Assembly (NCBI RefSeq): GCF_000732725.1
Contig: NZ_JPNB01000002.1
Coordinates: forward strand, 1,736,001 to 1,800,000
Source: Kineothrix alysoides
GTDB taxonomy: Bacteria; Bacillota; Clostridia; Lachnospirales; Lachnospiraceae
Reading direction: 5' to 3'
DNA length: 64,000 bases
Position numbers and translations under genes: made by a program. Shown here piece by piece: positions 55,040 through 64,000 of this stretch. Numbering within the stretch: position 1 is the first letter of the stretch; each line of letters starts with the position of its first letter. The notes beneath the pieces were generated by a model. It did not search any database, was not told the DNA's origin, and worked only from the letters and a program-made list of their open reading frames with translations.

Positions 55040-55894
55040 ATGGCAAAGGTTTCAATTTGTATTCCGGCTTATAACAATGTTACAGCCATGAAAAGGCTTC
55101 TTGAAAGTATTGCCGGGCAAGATTACAAGGACTATGAGATTATTATTACGGATGATTCTACAGACGAAAAGGTGTATGAATTGGTAAAGGATAGTCCGGA
55201 AATACAATATTATCGAAATGATAAAAGGCTTGGGTCTACTGCAAATTGGAACGAGGCTATGAGTAAGTGCAGCGGCGAATATGTGAAGATCATGCATCAT
55301 GATGATTGGTTTACCGAGAGGGACAGCCTTGGAAAATTTGTTCGTTTGCTGACAGAACATCCGGAAGCGGACATAGCATTCTGCGGTACGAGACAGGTTG
55401 AAGGGGATAAAAGCTATGATAGACATATTTCTCCGGCAGATGCCGCTCTGATAAAAGAAGATTACCGTAACCTGTATTTGGGCAATACGATAGGTGCGCC
55501 CAGCGCAACAATATATAAAAAATCGGAATTAGCTTATGATGAGAATTTAGTATGGCTTGTGGATATGGAATTCTATATGCAGATATTAAGAAAAAATCCG
55601 TTGTTTATATATACAGAGGAACCGCTTATTTCCATAGGGGTAAGCAGTACCCAGCTTACCAAGGAGTGCATCGGAGATGAGAAGATAAATGTGAAGGAAT
55701 ACGGATATATCTATAAAAAGTATTGCTTGGATGGAGTCGAGGAATATGGCGGGAAGTTATTTCAGGTTTTTATGGATAATAATGCTTCTTATGAAACTGC
55801 GGGGAATTTTGGGATATCTCGCTTTGCCTATACGAGGGGAAGGCTGGCGAAATGGATGGGAAAAGTAAAATGGAAATTGGGAATACGAAAATAA
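55040..55894 (+). CDS. Glycosyltransferase family 2
   Basis: A 284-residue GT2 enzyme: VSICIPAYNNVTAMKRLLESI, ITDDSTDEK and IMHHDDW metal motif, with a basic C-terminal tail. AAGGAG precedes the ATG. The gene overlaps the following Wzy-like gene by 43 bases, so the two are linked in translation. Donor unknown. Confidence 0.84.
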   Translation: MAKVSICIPAYNNVTAMKRLLESIAGQDYKDYEIIITDDSTDEKVYELVKDSPEIQYYRNDKRLGSTANWNEAMSKCSGEYVKIMHHDDWFTERDSLGKFVRLLTEHPEADIAFCGTRQVEGDKSYDRHISPADAALIKEDYRNLYLGNTIGAPSATIYKKSELAYDENLVWLVDMEFYMQILRKNPLFIYTEEPLISIGVSSTQLTKECIGDEKINVKEYGYIYKKYCLDGVEEYGGKLFQVFMDNNASYETAGNFGISRFAYTRGRLAKWMGKVKWKLGIRK

Positions 55895-57075
55895 AAAATA
55901 AATATTCGCTGGAACGCATCGGCATTATAGTTTTCTATGTCAGTGTATTATTGGAGCTTATTATCGTAATTATCGATAAAAGCAATTATATAAACCCTAT
56001 TGAGGGACAGTTATTTCGTATTACCTTTGTGTTTGCATGCCTTAAGGTACTGCTTACCAAATATACGAAAAAAGAATGGCTTGCGATGCTCGCATTTGGA
56101 ATTCTTGGGCTGATATCATATAAGATGACCGGAAGAAATGAGATATTGCGCATTGTGGTATTCATTGCAGCCTGCAAGAATGTAGATATGAGAAGAATGT
56201 TAAAATTCGTATTCTATACAACTCTGGCAGGATGTATGATATTGGTGTTGCTGTCCATCAGCGGGATATATGGCGGAGTAGCTTTAGTAAATGATTTCGG
56301 AAGAGGATATATTCAGACGAGATATACGCTCGGAATTGGTCATCCCAATGCACTTCATTGTATGTTTCTTATGCTCTTGTCGCTGGGATTGTATTTGTAT
56401 AATGATAGGATGAGGTGGTATTATTATATTGTACTGTTTGGCTTAAACTATGGGCTATTTGTACTGACTGATTCCAATACGGGAATGCTGATGAGTATGT
56501 GTATGATAATTGGAGCCGTTCTCATAAGATACTGGAAGGGAATCCGGCAGCAGGTATGGATTTATGGTGCGGGAATCGGGCTGTTCCTTTTGTGTATCGC
56601 GTTCTCTGTTCTTGCCGCAGACAGCCGGGTGGCTAAACCATCCAAATATTGGTTTGAGAATCCATGGGTTGCAGAAGCAGAGTCTCACTTGAATGGGAGA
56701 ATTATAGATTTATACTATGGTTCCGTAAATCAGGAGGGGACAACGGCGACGTGGTCGCTATTTTCCCGACCGGAAAATAATTACTACTTTGACATGGGAT
56801 TTGTCAGGTTATTTTATTGGTATGGTATTATACCTGCAGCCATTTATGTGATATTACATATACTTCTTATCTTACAGTTATATAAACGAAGAGATGGGAC
56901 AGGGCTTGTCATGGTAAGTGTTTTTGCAATATATACCTTAGTAGAGGCACATTTGGTATCTGTTTATATAGGCAGAAACTATATACTGTTTTTGATGGGA
57001 ATGTATATGAGCGATATGCTGTATTTGGGAAGTGAAAAAGAAGCTTATATATGGAATGCAGGGAAGCTGATTTGA
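55852..57075 (+). CDS. Wzy-like O-antigen polymerase
   Basis: A 407-residue membrane protein with about 11 segments and a large outside loop (~265-315: SHLNGRIIDLYYG, RPENNYYFDMGF). The layout and the LGIGHPNALHCMFL segment are usual for Wzy polymerases of Firmicutes. Wzy joins repeat units on the outer face. No chain-length (Wzz/CapA) or tyrosine kinase genes are in the window. The start at 55852 has GGGGAAGG 10 bases upstream; 55870 is an alternative. Confidence 0.75.
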   Translation: MDGKSKMEIGNTKIKNKYSLERIGIIVFYVSVLLELIIVIIDKSNYINPIEGQLFRITFVFACLKVLLTKYTKKEWLAMLAFGILGLISYKMTGRNEILRIVVFIAACKNVDMRRMLKFVFYTTLAGCMILVLLSISGIYGGVALVNDFGRGYIQTRYTLGIGHPNALHCMFLMLLSLGLYLYNDRMRWYYYIVLFGLNYGLFVLTDSNTGMLMSMCMIIGAVLIRYWKGIRQQVWIYGAGIGLFLLCIAFSVLAADSRVAKPSKYWFENPWVAEAESHLNGRIIDLYYGSVNQEGTTATWSLFSRPENNYYFDMGFVRLFYWYGIIPAAIYVILHILLILQLYKRRDGTGLVMVSVFAIYTLVEAHLVSVYIGRNYILFLMGMYMSDMLYLGSEKEAYIWNAGKLI

Positions 57076-57094
57076 AAGGGGCATGTTTATAATC

Positions 57095-58507
57095 ATGAAG
57101 CAAAAAAACAAAATCATAGAAGTATACGGTTTATGGTTTGTAGATTTGATATGTATAGTAATTTCCTTCGTGGCGGCAACCTATATCCGCTTCGGCAACT
57201 TCAAGGATATGGGAGACCAGAGCATACATTTTCTCGTATGCTTATGCCTGATGCTTTTTGGAACTGTCTATAACTTCTTTATTGATTGGAACAGGAACTT
57301 CCTAAGAAGAAGCATATGGAAGGAAGCTTACCGCGTATTACAATATAATGCCATTATGATTCTTGTGGTCACGTTTCTTATGGTGCTTGTAAAGTGGGCG
57401 GATGTGTTTTCTCGTCTTGTGCTCGCTTATTTCTTTGTTCTTAATTTCTTCCTTTGCTTAGCCGTGCATATGGCAATTAAAAAGTTTCTTTATACGTATT
57501 ATGCTTCGGAGCAGAATTCGGTGAAGGTGATGGTAATAACGGAGAGCAGCCAGATTGATTTTACGCTCGACCGGTTGGAAAAGGAATTGGATATTTATTA
57601 TCAGATTGTAGCCTTGGCGTGTATGGATGATGACCTTCGAGGAAAAGAGATAAGAGGAATTCCTGTCGTTGCGGGAAAAGAAGGCTTAATTGAGGTTGCC
57701 ACTCAAATGGCACTCGATGAAGCATTTTTAAGCCTGCCGGATATTTCCCGGAAAAAGTTGGAACAGATTATCCGGGGATTCGGCGATATGGGAGTGAACT
57801 GTCACTATAATCTGGAGCTTCCGGGTATGGAAGCTAATAGAAGTAAGGTGGACAGTTTTGGAAATTATACGGTTATTACTTATACGCGTTTCCAGAGCAG
57901 CTACAAGAGGATGATGATAAAGCGCTGGATGGACATTGCCGGGGGATTTATGGGAATGTTGATTACCCTCATATGCCTGCCTTTTGTGGCGTTGGCTATT
58001 AAACTGGATTCCAGCGGACCTGTCTTATTCTCCCAAGTGAGAATTGGCCGTAATGGGAGACGGTTTAAGATTTATAAATTTCGTTCTATGTATATGGATG
58101 CGGAAGAGCGGAAGAAGGAACTGGAAGCGGAAAATGAAATGCAGGGACTTATGTTTAAGATAGAGAACGATCCGCGAATTACGAAAGTGGGAGCATTTCT
58201 TCGAAAAACGAGTATTGATGAGCTTCCACAATTCTACAATGTGTTCAAGGGAGATATGAGTCTTGTAGGGACGAGACCTCCCACACAGGATGAATTCGAG
58301 AAATATAATCAGTATTATCGCCGCCGTATCAGTATGACGCCGGGACTTACCGGTATGTGGCAGGTGAGCGGACGAAGCAATATTGAAGATTTTGATGATG
58401 TAGTGAAATATGATCTTGAATATATTGATAATTGGTCTTTGCGGTTGGATATTAAAATATTATTTCAGACGATAGGTGTTGTTTTATTTGGAAAAGGAGC
58501 AAAATAA
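57095..58507 (+). CDS. WbaP/CpsE-type polyprenyl glycosylphosphotransferase
   Basis: About 470 residues: four or five N-terminal membrane segments (~10-140), a Rossmann-like middle (CoA_binding-3 type), and the C-terminal PGT domain with KRWMDIAGG, FSQVRIGRNGRRFKIYKFRSM, catalytic Asp-Glu in SIDELPQFYN, GTRPPT and PGLTGMWQVSGRSN. This large form differs from the small PglC at 28107 and would start a second glycan, commonly with Glc-1-P or Gal-1-P. ATG 57083 is only one base after AAAGGGG, ATG 57095 is 13 bases after it; neither is ideal. Confidence 0.86.
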   Translation: MKQKNKIIEVYGLWFVDLICIVISFVAATYIRFGNFKDMGDQSIHFLVCLCLMLFGTVYNFFIDWNRNFLRRSIWKEAYRVLQYNAIMILVVTFLMVLVKWADVFSRLVLAYFFVLNFFLCLAVHMAIKKFLYTYYASEQNSVKVMVITESSQIDFTLDRLEKELDIYYQIVALACMDDDLRGKEIRGIPVVAGKEGLIEVATQMALDEAFLSLPDISRKKLEQIIRGFGDMGVNCHYNLELPGMEANRSKVDSFGNYTVITYTRFQSSYKRMMIKRWMDIAGGFMGMLITLICLPFVALAIKLDSSGPVLFSQVRIGRNGRRFKIYKFRSMYMDAEERKKELEAENEMQGLMFKIENDPRITKVGAFLRKTSIDELPQFYNVFKGDMSLVGTRPPTQDEFEKYNQYYRRRISMTPGLTGMWQVSGRSNIEDFDDVVKYDLEYIDNWSLRLDIKILFQTIGVVLFGKGAK

Positions 58508-59694
58508 TGAATCTTGTGATTGATTGTTTTAAGCTTGTAAAGGGTGCAGGAAAGAGCATCGGTATTTATAATCTGGCCCAAAGCGTTGTCTCCCACCTGG
58601 GTGAACGGGCAGAACGCGAAACAGAAGGAAAGCGGGGATACTCGATTATTGTGCTCGGCAATTCCTGTAACAAGAAAGATTTTGCGGTGCCGGGCGTGAC
58701 TTTCGTGGAGATGAAGGGAGACCCGCTGAATAAAATATATTGTATTTTCTGGGAGCTATTTTTGGTACCCGGATATGCGAAGAAGTATCAGGCGGACAGG
58801 ATTTTATTTCCGCGCGGATTTGCCCCTCTTGGGATTGCGAAAGCTTTCGCCGGAGGAGTGAGAGGGAAAGTGAAGGATACGATTATCATTCATGACTTGA
58901 TTCCCTTCTTTTATGATAAATATTATCCCGGCGTATTCAATCGGCTGGAAAATGCTTATATTATGAATCGGTTGAAATCCTCAATTCGACATGCGGACCG
59001 AGTAATTACGATATCGGAGCATTCACGGGAAGATATTCTCGATAAAGTGCCTGGCTGCGGGAAGAGGATAACGGTTATTCGCAATGGATTAAATGATGTT
59101 TCTTATGAAGCGGGAACGGCAGCACATGATGGGGAAGAGGGAATTAAGGGAGAGAAAAATAAAGACTATATTGTAGCCATGACCTCCACACTTCCGCATA
59201 AGAATGCTGCCGGAATTCTGAAATCTTATGAAGCTTATTATCAGTTAGCGAAGGCTGATAACAGGGAGCCATTAGAGCTTGTGGTTATAGGTATCGGAGA
59301 TACTTCAGTGTATGAAGGGATGTCAGAGGAAGCGAAGGTTCATATAAAATGTTATAAATTCTTCGAGAATTTTGCAGATATGTGCAAGATGATTGCCGGA
59401 GGAAAGGCCTATTTATTCCTTTCCTATGCGGAAGGTTTTGGATTCCCGCCTTTAGAGGCGATGCAGATGGGACTTCCCGTCGTGTGCTCTGACAGAAGTT
59501 CGCTGCCGGAAGTAGTAGGGGATGCAGGACTTCTTGTGAATCCCGATGAAAAGGAAGTTGTGGCAAGAGCGCTGGACCGGATCATAACAGATGCAGCCTT
59601 GCGAGAAGACTTGGTGCAGAAAGGTTATGAGAATATCAAACGCTTTTCTTGGGAGACGAGAACAGACTTGTATTGGAAGGAATTGTTGCAGTGA
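58507..59694 (+). CDS. Glycosyltransferase family 4
   Basis: A 395-residue GT-B enzyme. IIHDLIPFFYDKYYPG and ITISEHSREDI in the acceptor half, SYAEGFGFPPLEAMQMGLPVV and SSLPEVVGDAG in the donor half are typical of mannosyl- or rhamnosyl-adding GT4 proteins. The E-G-F-G-F-P-P-L-E motif is intact. ATG overlaps the stop of the WbaP-like gene by one base, so this enzyme probably adds the second sugar. Confidence 0.85.
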   Translation: MNLVIDCFKLVKGAGKSIGIYNLAQSVVSHLGERAERETEGKRGYSIIVLGNSCNKKDFAVPGVTFVEMKGDPLNKIYCIFWELFLVPGYAKKYQADRILFPRGFAPLGIAKAFAGGVRGKVKDTIIIHDLIPFFYDKYYPGVFNRLENAYIMNRLKSSIRHADRVITISEHSREDILDKVPGCGKRITVIRNGLNDVSYEAGTAAHDGEEGIKGEKNKDYIVAMTSTLPHKNAAGILKSYEAYYQLAKADNREPLELVVIGIGDTSVYEGMSEEAKVHIKCYKFFENFADMCKMIAGGKAYLFLSYAEGFGFPPLEAMQMGLPVVCSDRSSLPEVVGDAGLLVNPDEKEVVARALDRIITDAALREDLVQKGYENIKRFSWETRTDLYWKELLQ

Positions 59695-60845
59695 GTAGAC
59701 TACTTATATATGATACCTCTAATTTTATGGATTTTCCGATTGGCGGACAGTTGACGAGCATCGGTAATTTCCTGCGCTTTCTTTGCGAGGAACACCCCGA
59801 GCGTACAGATGATGTTATGTTGATCGGGATTACACTGGAGGCTGACGAGATAGGAAAAATAAAGAAGATCAGGCTGCACGGAAGGGAATTGAAGTTTCTT
59901 CCGGTAGCTGTTGCACAGAGCGACTTGGGCAATACTTCCAAGTCGCTGCGTTTGCAGTATATGAAGGGTCTGTTAAAATATAGAAAGCTATTAAAAATCA
60001 AAAAAAAGGACTGTAACTATATTCACACGCCGGAGGCATACGGTGTTGTGAAGTTTTTTTCTATGTACTCGAAATGCGTTATCTTTTCCCATGGAAGCTA
60101 TTTTAATATGGAACGTGGATTTCGCTTCTTCCAGAAAAATGTATTCATTAAAAAGGGCTTCGTAGCGTATTTGAAATGGATACTGGGAAATGCGGATATG
60201 ATTTTTCTGCTGGACAAGGACAGTTTAAGGGATTATGCACCTTATAATGATAATCTTGTGGAAGTTCTTAATTCTATCGTCTGCCCTGATATTCCGGGTG
60301 GGAAGCGCAGCCTGAAGGAGGGGAAACCGAGAGAGATTCTATTTGTTGGACGGCTTTCGAAGGATAAACAGGTGGAGCCAATTATTCAAGCGGTAATGGA
60401 CACCGATTCTCTTGAAGGGATGGAGGAACTGCATCTTACGATTGTGGGTAATGGGGAAGAATACCGTAACTTAATAAAATACGAAGGAGATAAAGTCCAT
60501 TTTACTGGTGCGGTTGTGCCTGAAAAGGTGAAGGAGTATATGGATAAGGCGGATATTCTCGTTATGAATTCAGCTTTTGAAGGAATTCCTATGACAATAT
60601 TAGAAGGAATCAGTTATGCTCTTCCTGTGATTAGTACGAATGTGGGAGGCATCGGGCAAGTGCTTCATTTCGGTCAGGATTCGGAGGAAACCGACGGGAC
60701 GGCAGAAAGCATACGAGGAGCGATGAAGAGAATTGCTGCTCATTATGAGCGTTATTCTGAATACGCATATGCTAATTCGAAGAACTTTGATTATAAAATG
60801 GTTAATAAAAAGGTATATGAATTACTGAGTATTTATTGGAGTTAA
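59691..60845 (+). CDS. Glycosyltransferase family 4
   Basis: About 384 residues starting at GTG 59691, which overlaps the preceding stop (GTGA). RLLIYDTSNFMDFPIGGQLTSI at the start, HTPEAYG, HGSYFNMERG, FVGRLSKDKQVEPIIQ, VGNGEEY and SAFEGIPMTILEGISYALPVI make it GT4. The frame is open further upstream into the previous gene, but the GTG has GGAAGGA upstream and the right distance. Substrate unknown. Confidence 0.84.
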   Translation: MSRLLIYDTSNFMDFPIGGQLTSIGNFLRFLCEEHPERTDDVMLIGITLEADEIGKIKKIRLHGRELKFLPVAVAQSDLGNTSKSLRLQYMKGLLKYRKLLKIKKKDCNYIHTPEAYGVVKFFSMYSKCVIFSHGSYFNMERGFRFFQKNVFIKKGFVAYLKWILGNADMIFLLDKDSLRDYAPYNDNLVEVLNSIVCPDIPGGKRSLKEGKPREILFVGRLSKDKQVEPIIQAVMDTDSLEGMEELHLTIVGNGEEYRNLIKYEGDKVHFTGAVVPEKVKEYMDKADILVMNSAFEGIPMTILEGISYALPVISTNVGGIGQVLHFGQDSEETDGTAESIRGAMKRIAAHYERYSEYAYANSKNFDYKMVNKKVYELLSIYWS

Positions 60846-60905
60846 CAGGGAAAGGCGTGTACCTTGATTTGTATACGTGCTAAAGCACGCAGATGGGAGC
60901 CCGAT

Positions 60906-61937
60906 ATGGAAAAAAAGGTAAGTATTATAGTTCCGGTATATAATGCGGAGAAATATGTGGAGCGCTGCCTGGATAGCTTGTTGGTACAGACATATGCGAA
61001 TACGGAAATTATAATAATAGATGATGGATCTGTAGATGGAAGCGCTCACATGTGCAATAACTATGCGAGTCAGCATAACAGAATCAAAGTAGTTCACATT
61101 GCGAACGGAGGAGTTTCAGCAGCTCGTAATAGAGGAATAGAGGAAGCTGAAGGGGAATATCTGACCTTTGTAGATGCGGATGATTACCTTAAATATGATA
61201 TGATAGAGTATCTTGCATTCTGCCTGGAGGAAACCGGAAGTGATGTGGCAGGCTGTAACTTTTTTTCGCTTTCTGCGGCAAAGGAAGTGGGGAGAGTGAG
61301 TGTAAAGGGCACAGAAGAAGAACCTGTGCAACGGTCAGAAGATAATAAAGAAATGTGGAAGACTTACGGTAAGCTGGAATTGTTATGCGGAGAAGCTTTT
61401 ATCGAGAGAGGAATCCTAAATGGAGACACCAGATGCTGGAGCAAGGTTTATCGGAGAGAAGCAGTTGGGGATATCCGTTATGAAGAAGGAATATCCATCG
61501 GAGAGGATATGCTGTTTCTTCTTGCACTTGCAAGAAAAGGTTCCAAGTTTTGCCGGAGTCCGTATAAGGGTTATGCCTATTTTTCCAATGAAACAGGGGC
61601 GATGAACCGCAGGTTTAAGAATAGTTATATGGATCAGATAATCTGCTGGAAAATAGCCATGGAACAAATTGGCGAATCGGCCCCTCATTTACGAGCGAAA
61701 GTGGCTTCTATACTGATGATTTCCACGATGCTCGTTGCCGGGAAGCTGGCAGCTTTGGAAGGATCGGAAAGGAAAAAATGCAGGGAAGCGGTAAGCGTCT
61801 GCAGGAGACAGCTGGAGGAATGCAGGAAAGTAAAAGGAGCATGTAAGAAGCTGTCCTTCGGATATCGAGTAAAAGTAACAACTTATGCGATATGCCCCGG
61901 CCTGTATCTGTGGGGTTATCATTTACTGAAAGCATAG
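60906..61937 (+). CDS. Glycosyltransferase family 2
   Basis: A 343-residue GT2: MEKKVSIIVPVYNAEKYVERC, IIDDGSVDGS, NGGVSAARNRGIEEA and VDADDYL are the standard motifs. The C-terminal third is basic and cysteine-containing. Start 60906 has GGGAG 6 bases upstream; the frame runs back to 60864. It is similar in layout to the GT2 at 48615. Donor unknown. Confidence 0.84.
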   Translation: MEKKVSIIVPVYNAEKYVERCLDSLLVQTYANTEIIIIDDGSVDGSAHMCNNYASQHNRIKVVHIANGGVSAARNRGIEEAEGEYLTFVDADDYLKYDMIEYLAFCLEETGSDVAGCNFFSLSAAKEVGRVSVKGTEEEPVQRSEDNKEMWKTYGKLELLCGEAFIERGILNGDTRCWSKVYRREAVGDIRYEEGISIGEDMLFLLALARKGSKFCRSPYKGYAYFSNETGAMNRRFKNSYMDQIICWKIAMEQIGESAPHLRAKVASILMISTMLVAGKLAALEGSERKKCREAVSVCRRQLEECRKVKGACKKLSFGYRVKVTTYAICPGLYLWGYHLLKA

Positions 61938-61964
61938 AATACAAGAATATGTATAGGAGAAAGT

Positions 61965-63059
61965 ATGACGGAACAAATTAAAAGGATGGAAGAAGAAGCG
62001 AGAAAGCAGCTGCTTCACTATCACGAAAAAAGCATTTCCCAAGCAGTAAAAAATATTATAAAAAAGGCAGCAGGGCGTTATGTTCCTCCAAAGGATTTAA
62101 TTTTCTGGCCTACAGGGCTGCTTGCGAATACCCTTATGGAGAATTATGAGGAGTGCGAAGATAAGGAAGCGGTGCTTACAGCACTGATTACTTATTTTGA
62201 CCGTTGGATTGATAAGGGAATGCCTATTTTTTATATGGATGATATCCTGTGTGGTGTAGCACTTATTGATTTATATAAGCTGACCGGCAGAGAGAAATAT
62301 AAAACAGCAGCAGATAAGATGGCAGAGTTTCTGTATCAGATGGAGGAGAAAGAAGCGGATCAGACAGGAAGCCTTCCTTATCGCCCATCCCAGAAGAACT
62401 ATTATATTTATGTGGACGGCATCGGGATGATTTGTCCCTTTTTATGCAAATATGGAGTGGAATTCGGGCAGGAGAGGGCGATACAGACAGCGGTGAAGCA
62501 GATAAGAAATATGTTATCCTACGGTATGGATGAAAAACTTATGCTTCCTTATCACGGTTATAGGTATGAAAGTAAGGTAAAATATGGTATTATCGGATGG
62601 GGGCGGGCAGTGGGCTGGCTCCTTATGGGAATATCAGGTACGCTTAGATTTCTTCCTGCCGAATGGGAAGGTTGTGAAGAATTGAGAGAAATGTTTTCAA
62701 AAGTGGTGGAGAGCACAGCCTCTTATCAAAAGGAGAATGGAGCCTTCTCGTGGCAGTTGGAAACAATAGAGGGGCCGGAGGACAGCTCCGCTACAGCGAT
62801 GATTGCTCAGGCAGTGGCGGAAGGTCTGAAATCTGGCATTCTAAAAGGAAATACGGAGATGGAGAGATGTGGATATCTGATCGGACGGGCAGCGGACTAT
62901 ATCGAAAGCTGTGAAAAAGATGGTAAAATATTCCACTGTTCCGGTGAATGTATGGGATTTTCGGAGTATCCGCAAATATACGGCGCTTACCCGTGGTCAT
63001 TAGGACCGGGGTTGAATTTGTTGTTCGCAGCGGGGAATCTTATAAATGACAGGAGATAG
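61965..63059 (+). CDS. GH88/GH105-like protein, cytoplasmic
   Basis: A 364-residue protein with an alpha/alpha barrel pattern. WGRAVGW (~217-223) is the landmark of unsaturated glucuronyl and rhamnogalacturonyl hydrolases (GH88/GH105), and YIYVDGIGMICPFL supplies the catalytic-type aspartate; a second aspartate lies in MDDILC (~87-92). No signal peptide. Such enzymes normally degrade lyase products, so its place among transferases is odd. It might trim a uronic-acid glycan or have lost the original role. AGGAG lies before the ATG. Confidence 0.68.
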   Translation: MTEQIKRMEEEARKQLLHYHEKSISQAVKNIIKKAAGRYVPPKDLIFWPTGLLANTLMENYEECEDKEAVLTALITYFDRWIDKGMPIFYMDDILCGVALIDLYKLTGREKYKTAADKMAEFLYQMEEKEADQTGSLPYRPSQKNYYIYVDGIGMICPFLCKYGVEFGQERAIQTAVKQIRNMLSYGMDEKLMLPYHGYRYESKVKYGIIGWGRAVGWLLMGISGTLRFLPAEWEGCEELREMFSKVVESTASYQKENGAFSWQLETIEGPEDSSATAMIAQAVAEGLKSGILKGNTEMERCGYLIGRAADYIESCEKDGKIFHCSGECMGFSEYPQIYGAYPWSLGPGLNLLFAAGNLINDRR

Positions 63060-63080
63060 GAAAAGAAGGTTAGGAACAAT

Positions 63081-63980
63081 ATGATTATCATACAGGTAGC
63101 GGGCGGACTGGGGAATCAGATGCAGCAATATGCCCTTTATAGAAAGTTGATATCGCTTGGGATGGATGCGAGACTGGATATCTCTTGGTTTACAGAGTGC
63201 TCCAGACAGGATGGAGTATATGCCAGACGGGAGCTGGAATTGAATTATTTCGAAGGGCTGGAATATGAAGCATGCACAGAGGAAGAAAAAAGGGCCGTCA
63301 TAGGAAGTGAAGGATTGCTTGATAAGGTAAGGGGAAGAATCTTTCCGTCGGCAAAGAGGGTCTTTTACGAAAAGGAAATGTATCATCCTGAAATTTTTAA
63401 ATTTGATAATAAATATTTATGCGGTTATTTTGCTTGCGAAAAATATTATGCCGATATTCTGGATAGTTTGCGCGAGAGTATAAAATTTCCGGCAAGTTCA
63501 AACCCTCAAAATGAAAAAGCGGCAATCCAGATAAGGAGTCAGGAATCGGTAAGTGTGCATATCCGGCGGGGAGATTATCTGGATACTGAAAATATAGAGA
63601 TGTTTGGCAATATTTGTACGGAGGACTATTATAAGGGAGCTATCGAAGAATTGAAGCATAGATATCCGAAGGCTCGTTTTTACTTGTTTTCGGATGATGA
63701 AACATATGTGAGAGAAAGATATACATCAGAAGAATATACGGTGGTGAATTGGAATAAAGGAAGCGACAGCTTCTATGATATGTGGCTTATGAGCCTCTGC
63801 AGGCATAATATTTGTGCTAATTCCACTTTCAGCTTCTGGGGAGCCAGACTGAACGCTAATCCGGAGAAAATAATGATAAGGCCGTCCATCCACAAGAACT
63901 CTCAGAAATTCGATTCTGAGACAATGCATGAGCTGTGGGAGGGATGGATCCTATTAAACAATAAAGGGGAAATCGTGTGA
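63081..63980 (+). CDS. GT11 alpha-1,2-fucosyltransferase-like protein
   Basis: A 299-residue GT11 protein with VAGGLGNQMQQYALY (6-20), the intact donor motif HIRRGDY (160-166) and NSTFSFWGARLN. It is a paralogue of the GT11 at 47729 with the motifs at the same residue numbers. It uses GDP-fucose or a related GDP-6-deoxyhexose; acceptor unknown. Its stop overlaps a GTG of the next gene. Confidence 0.86.
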   Translation: MIIIQVAGGLGNQMQQYALYRKLISLGMDARLDISWFTECSRQDGVYARRELELNYFEGLEYEACTEEEKRAVIGSEGLLDKVRGRIFPSAKRVFYEKEMYHPEIFKFDNKYLCGYFACEKYYADILDSLRESIKFPASSNPQNEKAAIQIRSQESVSVHIRRGDYLDTENIEMFGNICTEDYYKGAIEELKHRYPKARFYLFSDDETYVRERYTSEEYTVVNWNKGSDSFYDMWLMSLCRHNICANSTFSFWGARLNANPEKIMIRPSIHKNSQKFDSETMHELWEGWILLNNKGEIV

Positions 63981-64000
63981 AACGATGTGGCTGTGCAGCA
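63977..64000 (+). CDS. Start of the next gene, cut by the window edge
   Basis: A GTG at 63977 overlaps the stop of the GT11 gene (GTGA) with AAAGGGG about 8 bases upstream. Eight codons (MKRCGCAA) are seen. It would continue the same transcription unit. Too short to name. Confidence 0.35.

Noticed and set aside
1-64000. CRISPR arrays, tRNA, rRNA, insertion sequences, prophage genes, riboswitches
   Set aside because: No regularly spaced repeats, cloverleaf-like sequences, transposase or phage motifs, or known riboswitch cores were seen on either strand by eye; a covariance-model search was not possible.

Overview
The window is one continuous surface-glycan biosynthesis region. About 52 genes all lie on the + strand and are packed with overlaps or gaps mostly under 100 bases. 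Moderate GC, strong AGGAGG-type ribosome sites, GTG/TTG starts, and membrane and glycosyltransferase families such as DUF6056-, DUF6020- and DUF5672-like proteins suggest an anaerobic Gram-positive of the Clostridia, probably Lachnospiraceae. There is no rRNA or housekeeping marker, so this placement is inference. No tRNA, rRNA, CRISPR array, insertion sequence or phage gene was seen.

Layout. (A) 1-8973: a pseudaminic acid (Pse) module: pseB end, pseC, GT2, an aminotransferase-PseG fusion, pseF, pseI, an ATP-grasp protein, and a sialyltransferase-like protein that may be the Pse transferase. (B) 9023-22223: a lipid-linked side-chain module: ABC flippase, GtrA, acyltransferase-3, WecE (Fuc4N), a GNAT-GT2 fusion, and several GT-C-like membrane proteins. 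(C) 22266-39356: an O-antigen-ligase-like protein followed by a pgl-like set (PglF, PglE, PglC, ATP-grasp, PglA-like GT4), then TviB/TviC (UDP-GalNAcA), a formyltransferase, a deacetylase and three more glycosyltransferases, closed by a strong terminator. (D) 39467-47722: a new promoter, then GT4, a deacetylase, two AsnB-like amidotransferases (the first with a frameshift at an A7 run), GT4 and an SGNH protein. (E) 47729-end: a second assembly line with three GT11-type proteins, several GT2 and GT4, a second ABC flippase, DUF5672, GT17 and DUF3431 proteins, a Wzy-like polymerase, a WbaP-like initiating transferase and a GH88/105-like protein.

How the genes work together (inference). UDP-GlcNAc feeds three branches: CMP-Pse (region A), a UDP-4-amino-trideoxyhexose made by PglF/PglE and loaded on lipid by PglC, and UDP-GalNAcA made by TviB/TviC. 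The GalNAcA branch may be deacetylated, N-formylated and amidated. dTDP-Fuc4N comes from WecE. Two initiating transferases, two flippases and two ligase/polymerase proteins imply two separate lipid-linked glycans. The first resembles the Neisseria O-linked protein glycosylation pathway with PglB2 split into two genes. Both 4-amino-sugar pathways lack an obvious stand-alone acetyltransferase, and both have an ATP-grasp gene nearby.

No gene-free stretch exceeds 300 bases. The longest (10541-10691, 28040-28106, 39357-39553, 40685-40782, 53000-53088) hold candidate promoters, hairpins or terminators, described below.
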